Source of the DNA: JADKIH01 sp031385005
GTDB taxonomy: Bacteria; Bacteroidota; Bacteroidia; AKYH767-A; 2013-40CM-41-45
Length of the DNA: 64,000 bases
Direction: 5' to 3'
Assembly (NCBI GenBank): GCA_031385005.1
Contig: JANNBB010000055.1
Location: forward strand, 1-64,000
Both the position numbers and the translations under genes were made by a program. Shown in pieces: positions 47,820 through 57,133 of the stretch (the stretch's first letter is position 1; every line of letters starts with the position of its first letter). The notes below the pieces were generated by a model. It worked only from the letters and a program-made list of their open reading frames with translations, was not told the DNA's origin and did not search any database.

Positions 47820-49163
47820 ATGTCAACCCCATCACTAAATGCCATTTCTCCGATCGATGGACGATACCACGATCAAACCGTTGAACTTTCTGCTTTTTTT
47901 TCTGAAGAGGCGTTGATGAAGTACCGCTTATTGGTTGAGATTGAATATTATATTGCCCTTTGGGAGCTTCCGTTGCCAATGCTTAAAAACGCTTCTAAAC
48001 CGGGGTTTGACAAATTAAGATCAATTTATATTAATTTTTCTTCTGAGGATGCTTTAAATATTAAGGCCAAAGAAAGGATTACCAATCATGATGTAAAGGC
48101 ACTCGAGTATTTTTTAAAAGAAAAACTCGGTGAAATTTCCATGGATGATTTTAAGGAGCTTATTCATTTTGGACTGACTTCCCAGGACATTAATAACACA
48201 GCTTTCCCGCTTGCTTTAAAAGATGCAGTAACTAAAATTTATCTTCCATTATTAGATAAAGTGGTTTCAAAGTTAAAAGCAATGGCAGAGCAATGGAAAG
48301 AAATACCCATGTTGTCACGCACGCATGGACAAGCTGCTTCACCAACACGTTTGGGGAAAGAGTTCATGGTTTTTGTTGAACGCATTGAAGCGCAACTCAT
48401 GCTGCTCAATCAGATCCCGTTTTCTGCGAAGTTTGGAGGTGCAACAGGAAATTTCAATGCTCATCATGTGGCTTTTCCGGAAATCGATTGGAAAGATTTT
48501 GCTAACAAATTTATTAGCGTAAAGCTCGGACTTAACAGACAACAATTTACCACGCAGATTGAACACTATGATAATTTGTGTGCCTTTTTTGATACGCAGA
48601 AAAGGATCAATAATATTCTGATTGATTTAAACAGAGATATTTGGACTTACATTTCTCTTGATTATTTTAATCAGGAAATCAAGAAAGGGGAGATCGGTTC
48701 ATCTGCTATGCCGCACAAAGTTAACCCCATTGATTTCGAAAATTCAGAAGGAAATCTTGGACTGGCCAATGCTTTGTTTACCCATCTTTCCTCCAAACTA
48801 CCCATTTCCAGATTGCAACGCGACTTGACAGATTCTACTGTTTTAAGAAATGCAGGAGTTCCATTTGGTCATACAGTTATCGCTTTGAAATCGCTTTTGA
48901 AGGGTTTGAATAAACTTACGGTTAATTTAATAATAATTGAAAAAGATCTCGACAATAATTGGGCTGTCGTTGCTGAAGCAATTCAGACTATTCTAAGAAG
49001 AGAAAATTATCCTAACCCTTATGAAAAACTCAAGGAACTAACACGTACCAATGAGAAAATTAATAAAACCGCTATTCAGGACTTTATACAGTCACTGGAA
49101 GTTGATGAAAAAATTAAATTAGAGTTAAGAGCGATAACTCCATTCAATTACACCGGTATTTAA
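47820..49163 (+). CDS. purB: Adenylosuccinate lyase
   Basis: This 447-residue lyase acts twice in purine synthesis, releasing fumarate from SAICAR and adenylosuccinate. The family signature is GEIGSSAMPHKVNPIDFE (about 291-308). TSQDINNTAFPLAL and SRTHGQAASPTRLG hold further active-site residues. The N-terminal LNAISPIDGRYHDQ is typical of the E. coli type. ATG 47820 is chosen over TTG 47793, which would add ten residues unlike the family. A box-like TACATTCG lies at 47796-47803. It is transcribed divergently from tetR. Confidence 0.94.
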   Translation: MSTPSLNAISPIDGRYHDQTVELSAFFSEEALMKYRLLVEIEYYIALWELPLPMLKNASKPGFDKLRSIYINFSSEDALNIKAKERITNHDVKALEYFLKEKLGEISMDDFKELIHFGLTSQDINNTAFPLALKDAVTKIYLPLLDKVVSKLKAMAEQWKEIPMLSRTHGQAASPTRLGKEFMVFVERIEAQLMLLNQIPFSAKFGGATGNFNAHHVAFPEIDWKDFANKFISVKLGLNRQQFTTQIEHYDNLCAFFDTQKRINNILIDLNRDIWTYISLDYFNQEIKKGEIGSSAMPHKVNPIDFENSEGNLGLANALFTHLSSKLPISRLQRDLTDSTVLRNAGVPFGHTVIALKSLLKGLNKLTVNLIIIEKDLDNNWAVVAEAIQTILRRENYPNPYEKLKELTRTNEKINKTAIQDFIQSLEVDEKIKLELRAITPFNYTGI

Positions 49164-49251
49164 TTTATTTATTTCGTTTAAGATATTTCATTTATTTATC
49201 TAATATGACAACGGAATTAATTTCTCTTCAACAGTAATTTAATTTGCCGGC

Positions 49252-50124
49252 ATGAAAGTTTGCGGATTTACAATAATAAGAAATGCCCAACGATTCGATT
49301 ATCCGATTGAAGAGGCGATCAATTCTATCCTTCCTCTTTGTGATAAATTTATTGTAGTAGTAGGTAACTCTGATGACAATACGCGTAGTATCATCGAGAA
49401 AATAAATCCGAATAAGATTCAGATTATCGATAGTGTATGGGATGAATCTCTGCGAGAGGGAGGAAAAGTGCTGGCAGTTGAAACAAACAAAGCAATCGAT
49501 GCTCTTCCGGAAGACTATGCTTGGGCGTTTTATATTCAAGCAGATGAAATCGTACATGAAAAATATCACTCTTCCTTAAATCTTTCCATGAAACAATGGA
49601 AGGATGATCCGGCTGTTGACGGACTCTTGTTTAATTATTTGCATTTTTACGGATCCTACGACTTCATTGGAGATTCTGCACGTTGGTACAGGAATGAAGT
49701 ACGTATCATTCGATGTGATAAATCAATTCGTTCGTTTCGAGATGCGCAAGGGTTCAAAAAAAACGGAAAGTTGTTGCGAGTAAGAAAGGCAAATGCATTT
49801 ATTTACCATTATGGATGGGTTAAACCTCCGCATTTGCAGCAAGAAAAACAAAAATATTTTCATTCACTCTGGCATCCGGATGAATGGCTGAAAAAAAACA
49901 TCGCCGCATCTATTGAGTTCGATTATTCAAAAATTGATTCCCTTTCCAGTTTTAGCGGTTCGCATCCATTGGTCATGCAACAAAGAATTGCCAAAAGTAA
50001 CTGGAAATTTAATTTCGACCCGTCAAAAAGAAAACTATCATTCAAATCGCAACTGAAACAGTTTGTGGAGAAAAATACCGGATGGAGACCCGGCGAATAT
50101 AAAAATTATAAATTATTGAAATAA
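49252..50124 (+). CDS. Glycosyltransferase family 2-like protein
   Basis: This 290-residue protein has a GT-A-like N-terminal domain (MKVCGFTIIRNAQRFDYP, IVVVGNSDDNTRSI), with the likely metal-binding motif in YIQADEI near residue 98. Polysaccharide or glycan synthesis is likely but the sugar donor and acceptor are unknown. No TM segment or signal is present, so it is cytosolic or membrane-peripheral. A TAATTTG element ends 5 nt before ATG 49252. It is convergent with the LutA-like gene and not in a visible glycan cluster. Confidence 0.82.
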   Translation: MKVCGFTIIRNAQRFDYPIEEAINSILPLCDKFIVVVGNSDDNTRSIIEKINPNKIQIIDSVWDESLREGGKVLAVETNKAIDALPEDYAWAFYIQADEIVHEKYHSSLNLSMKQWKDDPAVDGLLFNYLHFYGSYDFIGDSARWYRNEVRIIRCDKSIRSFRDAQGFKKNGKLLRVRKANAFIYHYGWVKPPHLQQEKQKYFHSLWHPDEWLKKNIAASIEFDYSKIDSLSSFSGSHPLVMQQRIAKSNWKFNFDPSKRKLSFKSQLKQFVEKNTGWRPGEYKNYKLLK

Positions 50125-50176
50125 ACTTTTTGCGCTATACAAAGTTGTCTTTAAAGCGGATTTTTGGATTTCAGAT

Positions 50177-50896
50177 TTACCACCCGGATGCGAGAACGTC
50201 AGCAATATGCATAACTTTCAAATTATTTTTTTGCTTTTTCAAGAATCCATCAATGTGCATTAAGCAGGAGACATCTGTGGAGATAAGATACTCTGCTTGT
50301 GTTTTTTCCGCATGAATAATTTTTTGTTCAGCCATTCCTACTGCAATGGGTTCGTATTTAACTGAAAATGTTCCGCCAAATCCACAACAAGTTTCTGTTT
50401 CATCCATCTCTCTTAATTCTAACCCTTTCACATTTGATAAAAGTGTTCGTGGAGATTGTTTAATTCCCATTTCTCTAAGTGCACTGCAAGCATCATGATA
50501 GGTAGCAACTCCTTCAAGACGTGCGCCCAGATCGGTAACCTTAAGTATGTTTACTAAAAAGTCACTCAATTCAAATATGTTTTTTTGAAGTGTCTTTGAT
50601 TGATTAACTTGTACAGTATCCTGAAAAATTTCAGGATAATAATTTTTTACCATTCCCGCACAGGATGCAGAAGGGGAGACCACATATCTGTCATTTGGAA
50701 AATCCTGAATAAATTTTTCTGCCACCTCCTTGCATTGATCCCAAAATCCTGCATTGAAAGCCGGCTGTCCGCAGCAGGTTTGTGCAGGATTATAATTGAC
50801 CTTGCATCCTGCTTTTTCTAAAACCTTAATAGTATTAAAGGCAGTTTCTGGATAAATCTGATCAATAAAGCAAGGGATAAATAAGTCAACAATCAT
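50177..50896 (-). CDS. LutA/YkgE-like iron-sulfur oxidoreductase subunit
   Basis: This 239-residue protein has two CCG domains: AQTCCGQPAFNAG near residue 40 and ETCCGFGGTFSVK near 170. These Cys-rich motifs bind an iron-sulfur cluster in heterodisulfide-reductase-like and lactate-oxidation proteins. The family includes LutA, the first subunit of the lactate utilisation complex. LutB and LutC are not adjacent in this window, so its partner is not visible and function is uncertain. Confidence 0.85.
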   Translation of the reverse strand: MIVDLFIPCFIDQIYPETAFNTIKVLEKAGCKVNYNPAQTCCGQPAFNAGFWDQCKEVAEKFIQDFPNDRYVVSPSASCAGMVKNYYPEIFQDTVQVNQSKTLQKNIFELSDFLVNILKVTDLGARLEGVATYHDACSALREMGIKQSPRTLLSNVKGLELREMDETETCCGFGGTFSVKYEPIAVGMAEQKIIHAEKTQAEYLISTDVSCLMHIDGFLKKQKNNLKVMHIADVLASGW

Positions 50897-50963
50897 TTTT
50901 GGCGAATAGGGGTATATTTTGTCTAATGAATTTTAATTAGCGTTTAGGTGAACCAATGTGTAT

Positions 50964-52274
50964 TTACTCAATTGCAGGCGCTCTTTCTTTTCGCATGCGA
51001 AGTAACAAAATCAAACCGACAATGAAAAAGACCGCAAGAACAATTATACTAATACGCATGCTTCCTGTAATTTCATTTATATAGCCAAAAGCGAATGTTC
51101 CTAGAACCGTTCCAAGTCTATCACATACATCGAAAAAACTGAAGTAAGAGGCATGATCGATCGTTGGAGGTAGTAGTTTTGAATATGTTGAACGTGAAAG
51201 GGATTGAATTCCTCCCATTACCAAACCTACAACAGCGGCTAACATCATGAACATGTTCTGTTCGTTTACACCATATTCTTTATTACACATGTAAGCACCG
51301 GCACAAACCAGTATCCATATAAAGATGGCTATGGATAAAGCAATGACGTTTCCGAATTTTTTCGACAATGAGCTGAAGAGGTAAGCGCCTCCAATTGCTA
51401 CAAACTGAATAATCAGGATTACGGCAATCAAAACAGATGAATCCAATTTCAATTCTCCGGCACCGAATAATGTCGCTACATACATCACCGTTTGGACTCC
51501 CATATTATAGAAAAAGAAAGAAAGAAGAAAGGTCTTTAACCGTGAAGTTTGTTTTAATTCCAACCATACTTTTTTCAATTCATTATAGCCGTGAAAAAAA
51601 TAGCGACCTTGTTCATGCCGCTTATGTTGCTCTTCTTTTAAATTATTAAAAGTGTACTGAGCGAAGACAAACCACCAGACTCCAACAAGCAAAAATGAAA
51701 TCCTTGTTGCCAGTCCACTCGAAATGTTTCCATAAAACTGAGGAAACATAATCATCGTCAGGCAAAATATTAATAACAGAGAACTCCCAATATAGCCCAT
51801 GGCAAATCCTTTGGCGCTAACCTTATCCTGATCTTTCGTCGATGCAATTTCCGGTAGAAAGGCATTATAAAAAACAATACTCCCGGAATAACCGATTGCT
51901 GCCAACATAGAACCGATAACTCCAATCCAGAGTGTATCCAAAGAATCAAAGAAAAAAAGTGAGGCACAGGAAAAAGCACCAAGAGTACTGAAAAAGTACA
52001 TAAACGATTTTTTTCTTCCACTATAATCAGCAATAGAAGAGAGTAGTGGATTTACTGCTGCGATTATTAAGAAAGCTAACGATATAGTGTACGTTTGTAA
52101 TGAATCGCTATTGTATGTTCGGCCGATGAACCTAACTGTTTTAGAGCCTTCGACTGTTGTTACTGCATGAAAATAGATTGGAAAAAGTGCGGAAGTAATT
52201 ACCAGTGAATATGCCGAATTGGCCCAATCATAAATAGCCCAGGCATTTATTGTTTTTTTATCGGCCGTCTTCAT
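50964..52274 (-). CDS. MFS transporter of the UMF1 (Atg22-like) family
   Basis: This 436-residue, 12-TM protein starts with the typical INAWAIYDWANSAYSLVI motif. ADYSGRKKSF in the loop after TM2 and GGIQSLSRSTYSKLLPP later are family features. The substrate is unknown; eukaryotic relatives export amino acids from the vacuole. It lies 67 nt upstream of the lutA-like gene on the same strand, and the two could be co-transcribed. Confidence 0.88.
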   Translation of the reverse strand: MKTADKKTINAWAIYDWANSAYSLVITSALFPIYFHAVTTVEGSKTVRFIGRTYNSDSLQTYTISLAFLIIAAVNPLLSSIADYSGRKKSFMYFFSTLGAFSCASLFFFDSLDTLWIGVIGSMLAAIGYSGSIVFYNAFLPEIASTKDQDKVSAKGFAMGYIGSSLLLIFCLTMIMFPQFYGNISSGLATRISFLLVGVWWFVFAQYTFNNLKEEQHKRHEQGRYFFHGYNELKKVWLELKQTSRLKTFLLSFFFYNMGVQTVMYVATLFGAGELKLDSSVLIAVILIIQFVAIGGAYLFSSLSKKFGNVIALSIAIFIWILVCAGAYMCNKEYGVNEQNMFMMLAAVVGLVMGGIQSLSRSTYSKLLPPTIDHASYFSFFDVCDRLGTVLGTFAFGYINEITGSMRISIIVLAVFFIVGLILLLRMRKERAPAIE

Positions 52275-52391
52275 GTTCCTTTCGGTTTAATTGAAGTTAT
52301 CTAATAATTTTTATAATTGACATAAAACTAAGTATAAATTATTACTGAAATTAACGATTAGTCACTTTTTTCGGAAAAATATTACATGCAA

Positions 52392-53420
52392 CTAAATTCC
52401 AAACCGGTATTTTTTTACTGTATCAACAAAAAATTTCACTTTTGCTTTTTCTGTATCAGGGTATAGACCGTGACCGAGGTTAGCAATGTATTTTTCTGAA
52501 CCAAAACTATCCAACATTTTTTTTGTTTCTTTTTCTATCTCTTCCTCATCGGCATAAAGCAGACAAGGATCCATGTTTCCTTGTAAGGTTTTGTTTCCAC
52601 AAAGTTTTCGTGATTCTTTAATATCACAATTCCAGTCGAGTCCGATAACAGAACAGGATGTCTCAGCGAAATCTTTTCTCGCAAAAAAGGCACCCTTAGC
52701 GAAAACAGTTACCGGTACAGCTTTAATTGCTTCGCAAATATCTTTAATATAATTAAGCGAAAATTCTTTGTATTGTTCTGGCGATAAAACCCCTGCCCAT
52801 GAATCAAATATCTGAATAATGTCTGCCCCTGCTTTTATCTGACCTTGAAGGTAGTTAATCGTGCTCAAGGTTATTTTTTCCAGTAACTTATGTGCAAGCT
52901 TCGGCTCCGTATAAAGAAATTTCTTCGCTTCGCTAAATGTCTTACTACCTTTGCCTTCTATCATGTAGGATAATATCGTCCATGGAGCTCCGGCAAAACC
53001 GATAACCGGAACTCGTCCTTTCAATTGTTTTTTGACCAGACTAATTGCATCCATTACATAAGAAAGATCATTGGCATTGGCAATTCTTAAATTAACAATA
53101 TCTGATGCAGACTTTATCGTTTTTTCAAACCAAGGTCCTTTACTTTCAATCATCTGATAAGTTAATCCCATCGCTTCAGGTATAACTAAAATATCGGAGA
53201 ATATAATTGCAGCATCAACACCCAAAATATCGACAGGTTGAATGGTAACTTCGGCAGCCAATTCAGGAGTTTCAACGAGATTTTTAAATCCCCCGGATTT
53301 TTTTCTAACTTCCCTGTATTCAGGAAGTATTCTTCCCGCTTGTCGCATAAGCCAAACCGGTACCCTTTCGACTTTTTCACCTTTTGCTGCTCTAATTAAT
53401 AAATCGTTTTCTAATTTCAT
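52392..53420 (-). CDS. hemE: Uroporphyrinogen decarboxylase
   Basis: This 342-residue enzyme makes coproporphyrinogen III for haem. The N-terminal PVWLMRQAGRILPEYR, IIFSDILVIPEAMG and the C-terminal NLGHGLYPDTE signatures are complete. ATG 53420 is chosen over the TTG at 53429, which falls in the -7 box TACTTTTG. Other haem genes are not in the window. Length is normal. Confidence 0.95.
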   Translation of the reverse strand: MKLENDLLIRAAKGEKVERVPVWLMRQAGRILPEYREVRKKSGGFKNLVETPELAAEVTIQPVDILGVDAAIIFSDILVIPEAMGLTYQMIESKGPWFEKTIKSASDIVNLRIANANDLSYVMDAISLVKKQLKGRVPVIGFAGAPWTILSYMIEGKGSKTFSEAKKFLYTEPKLAHKLLEKITLSTINYLQGQIKAGADIIQIFDSWAGVLSPEQYKEFSLNYIKDICEAIKAVPVTVFAKGAFFARKDFAETSCSVIGLDWNCDIKESRKLCGNKTLQGNMDPCLLYADEEEIEKETKKMLDSFGSEKYIANLGHGLYPDTEKAKVKFFVDTVKKYRFGI

Positions 53421-53426
53421 TGTAGG

Positions 53427-53434
53427 CAAAAGTA
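53427..53434 (-). promoter_or_regulatory. Candidate -7 box of hemE
   Basis: TACTTTTG on the minus strand fits TAnnTTTG and ends 6 nt before the hemE ATG. The -33 element is weak. Confidence 0.5.
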
Positions 53435-53519
53435 AGGATTAGTTAATTATTACTTGAATGATCATTGTATATACTTAAATAAAGTTATTGGCCTTGCTTT
53501 CTACTTTTATACATTTATT

Positions 53520-53562
53520 AATTTCATATTCATTTGCTAGCTAACCAGCATGTTATGAAATT
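53520..53562. repeat. 9-bp inverted repeat between hemE and the barrel gene
   Basis: AATTTCATA (53520-53528) is repeated as TATGAAATT (53554-53562) with a 25-nt loop. It lies just past the stop of the BamA/TamA-like gene on the minus strand. No T-tract follows, so a terminator role is uncertain. Confidence 0.4.
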
Positions 53563-53571
53563 CTTCCGTAA

Positions 53572-55335
53572 TTAAAAATAATTCACAATACCAAAATGGA
53601 TTTTACCATTCCTAAAGTAAATGGGATTTCCAAATTGTTTTCCCAAGGCATAACTAACCGACATAATTCCAATTTTTGTTTCAAAATTTATACCTGTTCC
53701 GAAACCCATTGGTGTATCATGAATATTTTTATTTCGACTTTTATTTTCATACCAGGCCAAATTAAAGAAAGTAAAGAGAAAAGAATTTTGTTCGAGTAGG
53801 TAGCGATATTCTAGTTTTCCAATAATTGCAGCTGACGCATAAATGGATTCTTCATCAAAACCTCTTAACGATTTTAGTCCTCCAATTCTGAAAAGCTCAT
53901 TGACGAATAATTCAGGATTGTAAATATAAACAGCTTGTAAACCGGGATTAAGTACATGTCTTCCTGCGGGTGAATAATATCCATCGGCCGTTAATTCTCC
54001 CTGATAAGTAACCGTTTTCAATCGTATATTTTCATAAACAACTTTGTTAATCTCACTGTTTTTTCTGATCCTCCTGTTGCCCGTACTTCCTGTTGCCTCC
54101 ACCGAAAATCCTTTTCTGGGATTCAACCTGTAGTCAAGTTTCTCGTAATGAAAAGTTGATCCATACGAGGTTATTGAAATGTCCGCAAATTCGGGTAGGG
54201 TTGTGATGTTTTCCAAACCTTTTGCTGTCTGCAAGTCGCTTTGCTTATCGTTAATGAAAACTTTGATAAAATTGTTTCCGGTTAATGCATATTGAATTCC
54301 AATATTTTTTGTAACATCGATATAGGTTGTGTCTTTTTTGAAAATAGCGAGCATTCCTTCAAACCCGAAAGGTGTATTCAAGATAAATGGATAATAGGCT
54401 CTTACTTTAAGATCTTGAGACTTTACCGGAAGTTGTTTCCAGTTTAATTCAATGATTTCTCCTCGCTTCAAAGAATTGAGCAACTTTAAATGTACTTCTC
54501 CTGTCAGATTTAATTTTCCCTGTTTGGATTCATCCGGTAAAAATCCAATTACTCCATCAAACTGGCTCGCTTTCTTGTTTTCAAGAAATAAAAATAGTTT
54601 CGCCTCCTTCTCCGTAAATAATATTTGTGATGGTTTTGTTTCTTTTAAAAAAGATAATTCTTTTAATCGACTGGTTATTCTCTTTACCTGTATTTCTTTG
54701 TAAGCATCTCCGGGTTTTATTCCTATGTAATTGTAAATATAAACCGGTGCAATGGTCGCATTGCCTTTTACAATTATACTGTCGATTTTTACGAACCTGT
54801 TTTTGTTAATCACTAAAGCACCCGAAAATGCATTGTTCGTAATATCAATGCTGTCTAATTTTAAACTGGCAAATGGATAACCGTTATTTTCACTGTTCCG
54901 AAGAATTTTCGAATTCAGTTGACCTAATTTTTGTGAAGAAAATGATTTACCTGAAATACCATTTTTTCGAAATCCTGTTCCTTGCAAAAAGTCTTCAGGA
55001 ACATTTCCTTGTCGGATTCTTCCCCAGGAATATTGGTCTCCAACAAAGACATAAACAGTGTAATACTGACTTTCTTTCTTTATACTGTCTATACCGGCTG
55101 TATAATAACCTTCCGATCTTAATTTTTCCAAGAGCGAATTAATTTGCTGATTAAACTGTAAAGTATCTCTGAAAATAGCAGGAGATTTTATTTCATTCGA
55201 AATAAGGTTGGATACATGTTTGGAAGTATCCGATGGAATAAAAACACAAGTAATATTTTTTTGCGCTTGAGCAGTAGTAAAGTATAGACTTATTAAAAAA
55301 AATAAAAATATATTTTTTAAGAGAAACTTTTGCAT
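53572..55335 (-). CDS. BamA/TamA-like outer membrane barrel with POTRA domains
   Basis: This 587-residue Omp85-type protein has a signal peptide ending FTTAQAQ. The N-terminal part (about 25-260) contains POTRA-like repeats (KIDSIIVKGNATI). A C-terminal beta-barrel (about 300-587) follows, with the conserved GGLKSLRGFDEESI motif. Relatives insert or move proteins in the outer membrane. It is smaller than canonical BamA (about 800) and has fewer POTRAs, nearer TamA in layout. ATG 55335 gives the signal peptide and is preferred over a start at 55398 that overlaps ung. It lies 59 nt after ung and may be its operon partner. Confidence 0.82.
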   Translation of the reverse strand: MQKFLLKNIFLFFLISLYFTTAQAQKNITCVFIPSDTSKHVSNLISNEIKSPAIFRDTLQFNQQINSLLEKLRSEGYYTAGIDSIKKESQYYTVYVFVGDQYSWGRIRQGNVPEDFLQGTGFRKNGISGKSFSSQKLGQLNSKILRNSENNGYPFASLKLDSIDITNNAFSGALVINKNRFVKIDSIIVKGNATIAPVYIYNYIGIKPGDAYKEIQVKRITSRLKELSFLKETKPSQILFTEKEAKLFLFLENKKASQFDGVIGFLPDESKQGKLNLTGEVHLKLLNSLKRGEIIELNWKQLPVKSQDLKVRAYYPFILNTPFGFEGMLAIFKKDTTYIDVTKNIGIQYALTGNNFIKVFINDKQSDLQTAKGLENITTLPEFADISITSYGSTFHYEKLDYRLNPRKGFSVEATGSTGNRRIRKNSEINKVVYENIRLKTVTYQGELTADGYYSPAGRHVLNPGLQAVYIYNPELFVNELFRIGGLKSLRGFDEESIYASAAIIGKLEYRYLLEQNSFLFTFFNLAWYENKSRNKNIHDTPMGFGTGINFETKIGIMSVSYALGKQFGNPIYFRNGKIHFGIVNYF

Positions 55336-55394
55336 GAAGAATTTTAGAGTAACGGAAATTGTTTTGTTGAAAATTTGTTTAGCTTTAATAACGA

Positions 55395-56096
55395 TCATTT
55401 TAAATTTACATTTTCATCCAATCTCCAATCAATCGGTGTTTGCCTCGCTCTCTTAAGAATTTCATTCGTTTTCGAAAAATGCTTGCATCCAAAAAATCCC
55501 CTTTCTGCAGAAAATGGGGAAGGATGCGCTGCTTTTAATATAAAATGTTTGGTTGTATCGATTAATGGCTCCTTTGCTTGAGCAAATTTCCCCCATAATA
55601 AGAATACAATGCCGGAACGATTGGCAGATAAATTTCTGATCACTGAATCAGTAAAATTCTCCCAACCTTTTTTCTGATGTGATCCGGGTTCATTGGCTCG
55701 AACGGTTAAAGTTGAGTTTAATAGTAGAACTCCCTGTTTTGCCCATTTCTCCAAATTCCCCGATTTCGGAATATCTATACCCAGGTCATCTCTGATTTCC
55801 TTAAATATATTCTGTAGACTCCGGGGAATATTCAAATTCTGCGGAACTGAAAATGAAAGCCCATGAGCTTGTCCGATTCCATGATAAGGATCCTGACCTA
55901 GAATAACGACTTTTACTTTGGCATAAGGTGTTGAGTCAAATGCAGCAAAAATCTTTGAACCGGTTGGAAATATAACCTGACCTGTTTTTTGCTCATTTTC
56001 AAGGAAAACCTTTAAATCAGCAAAATAATCAGTTTTAAATTCTTCTGATAATACCGATTTCCAGCTTTCTTCTATCTTGGGTTGAATTAATCCCAT
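55395..56096 (-). CDS. ung: Uracil-DNA glycosylase
   Basis: This 233-residue enzyme of UDG family 1 removes uracil from DNA for base excision repair. The catalytic motif is LGQDPYHGIGQAHGLSFS and the later AAHPSPFSAERGFFG gives the conserved His. Length is normal. Its neighbour is the outer-membrane barrel gene, with no evident functional link. Confidence 0.96.
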   Translation of the reverse strand: MGLIQPKIEESWKSVLSEEFKTDYFADLKVFLENEQKTGQVIFPTGSKIFAAFDSTPYAKVKVVILGQDPYHGIGQAHGLSFSVPQNLNIPRSLQNIFKEIRDDLGIDIPKSGNLEKWAKQGVLLLNSTLTVRANEPGSHQKKGWENFTDSVIRNLSANRSGIVFLLWGKFAQAKEPLIDTTKHFILKAAHPSPFSAERGFFGCKHFSKTNEILKRARQTPIDWRLDENVNLK

Positions 56097-56264
56097 CTTC
56101 CTATAAATTTTATACTAATACTTACGTTCATATTTTCAACAACAATACAACGTTTATGGGTTCAAAAATAAGTTTTGATTTGATTTAACCTGACTTATTT
56201 TGAGCTACCTCATAAATAATCAAAGAATGTTGATAACTTCTTACAGATGATTTAATTAAAAAAA

Positions 56265-56272
56265 TATTTTTG
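56265..56272 (+). promoter_or_regulatory. Candidate -7 box TATTTTTG for the small lipoprotein
   Basis: TATTTTTG fits TAnnTTTG. It would give a leader of about 65 nt before ATG 56343. No clear -33 element was seen. Confidence 0.45.
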
Positions 56273-56342
56273 CCTAAGTTTGTTCAATAGAGATGCATAA
56301 CATTCGCATCTGATTTCCGTTAAAAACCTCAAATAACTATAC

Positions 56343-56477
56343 ATGAAAAAGATCATTCGTGTCACCCTTATGTTTGCCATTTTAGCCGGACTATTTGCCT
56401 CTTGCAAGTCGCATGAAAAATGCCCTGCTTACGGTCAGATGAACAAGGTAAAGCGTCATTCAGAAATACGCGGTTAA
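56343..56477 (+). CDS. 44-residue small lipoprotein
   Basis: The frame ATG 56343 to TAA 56475-56477 encodes MKKIIRVTLMFAILAGLFAS then C21 and a 23-residue mature part with HEKCPAYG and a basic tail. The lipobox LFASC and the positive N-terminus mark a lipoprotein signal. Its own promoter box and a strong terminator 22 nt past the stop support it as a real gene. Short lipoproteins with a KCPAYG-like motif occur in Bacteroidota, but I know of no function. It lies between ung and OsmC genes that point toward opposite strands. Confidence 0.78.
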   Translation: MKKIIRVTLMFAILAGLFASCKSHEKCPAYGQMNKVKRHSEIRG

Positions 56478-56499
56478 TATTTTCCGCTCCAAGATTTTC

Positions 56500-56533
56500 A
56501 GCGAATAGCCCCAAGCTATTCGCTTTTCTTATT
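56500..56533 (+). terminator. Intrinsic terminator after the small lipoprotein gene
   Basis: AGCGAATAGC (56500-56509) and GCTATTCGCT (56515-56524) form a perfect 10-bp stem with a 5-nt loop, followed by a T-rich run (TTTCTTATTT). Confidence 0.9.
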
Positions 56534-56550
56534 TATAATCAAGTCGTAAT

Positions 56551-56955
56551 TTAGTAGTTGAATTTCACTGTTTGTATTAAATCCGGACTCAGACTAAGAG
56601 CAACCGGACAAGTTAATGCCGCTCTTTCTAAAATGGTTTTTTCTTTTACAGTGAAGTTTTTATTTAAGAGATCAATTTCTAAAACAACTTCTGATACCCT
56701 TCTTGGATTTGCAGCCATTATTTTGGTTATTTTCATAGAACAATCATCCATGTTAATCTCATGAGTTCTTGCAGCTATTCCCATTAATGTCATCATACAA
56801 CTTCCCAGTGAAGCACAAAGTAAATCTGTAGGCGAAAAAGCTTCTCCTTTTCCCTGATTATCAACCGGGGCATCCGTAATTATTTTTTGCCCGGATTTAA
56901 CATGTAAGGCCTCCGTTCTAAGTTCACCTAAATAAACAGTACGTATTGTTTCCAT
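56551..56955 (-). CDS. OsmC-family peroxiredoxin-like protein
   Basis: This 134-residue protein belongs to the OsmC/Ohr family of cysteine-dependent hydroperoxide reductases. The two redox Cys are in LGSCMMT (about residue 53) and LTCPVALSL (about 115). GEAFSPTDLL is a typical motif. ATG 56955 lies 4 nt after a good -7 box. It is probably cytosolic, guarding against organic peroxides. Confidence 0.9.
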   Translation of the reverse strand: METIRTVYLGELRTEALHVKSGQKIITDAPVDNQGKGEAFSPTDLLCASLGSCMMTLMGIAARTHEINMDDCSMKITKIMAANPRRVSEVVLEIDLLNKNFTVKEKTILERAALTCPVALSLSPDLIQTVKFNY

Positions 56956-56959
56956 GCTT

Positions 56960-56992
56960 CAAAGATAGAAACGTATTTCTTTTCAAAACAAA
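56960..56992 (-). promoter_or_regulatory. Promoter of the OsmC-family gene
   Basis: On the minus strand TTTG (56992-56989) and TATCTTTG (56967-56960) are 21 nt apart, matching Bacteroidota spacing. The box ends 4 nt before the ATG. Confidence 0.6.
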
Positions 56993-57119
56993 ACAATGCT
57001 ATCAAATTAGTGCTAATAGTTTGCCTTTAAAATGAAATACATCATAATGGATATTTTATGGTTTTAAAGAATCTTTAATATTCAGTGAAATTCAACTTTC
57101 AACAAACCTATTAATTTCA

Positions 57120-57127
57120 TATTTTTG
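57120..57127 (+). promoter_or_regulatory. Candidate -7 box TATTTTTG
   Basis: TATTTTTG fits TAnnTTTG and ends 6 nt before ATG 57134. A TTTC at 57097-57100 is a possible weak -33. Confidence 0.5.
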
Positions 57128-57133
57128 TAGCTG

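Noticed and set aside
53520..53562. Inverted repeat as an insertion-sequence end
   Set aside because: There is no transposase gene and no target duplication. It is only 9 bp and may be chance in AT-rich DNA.
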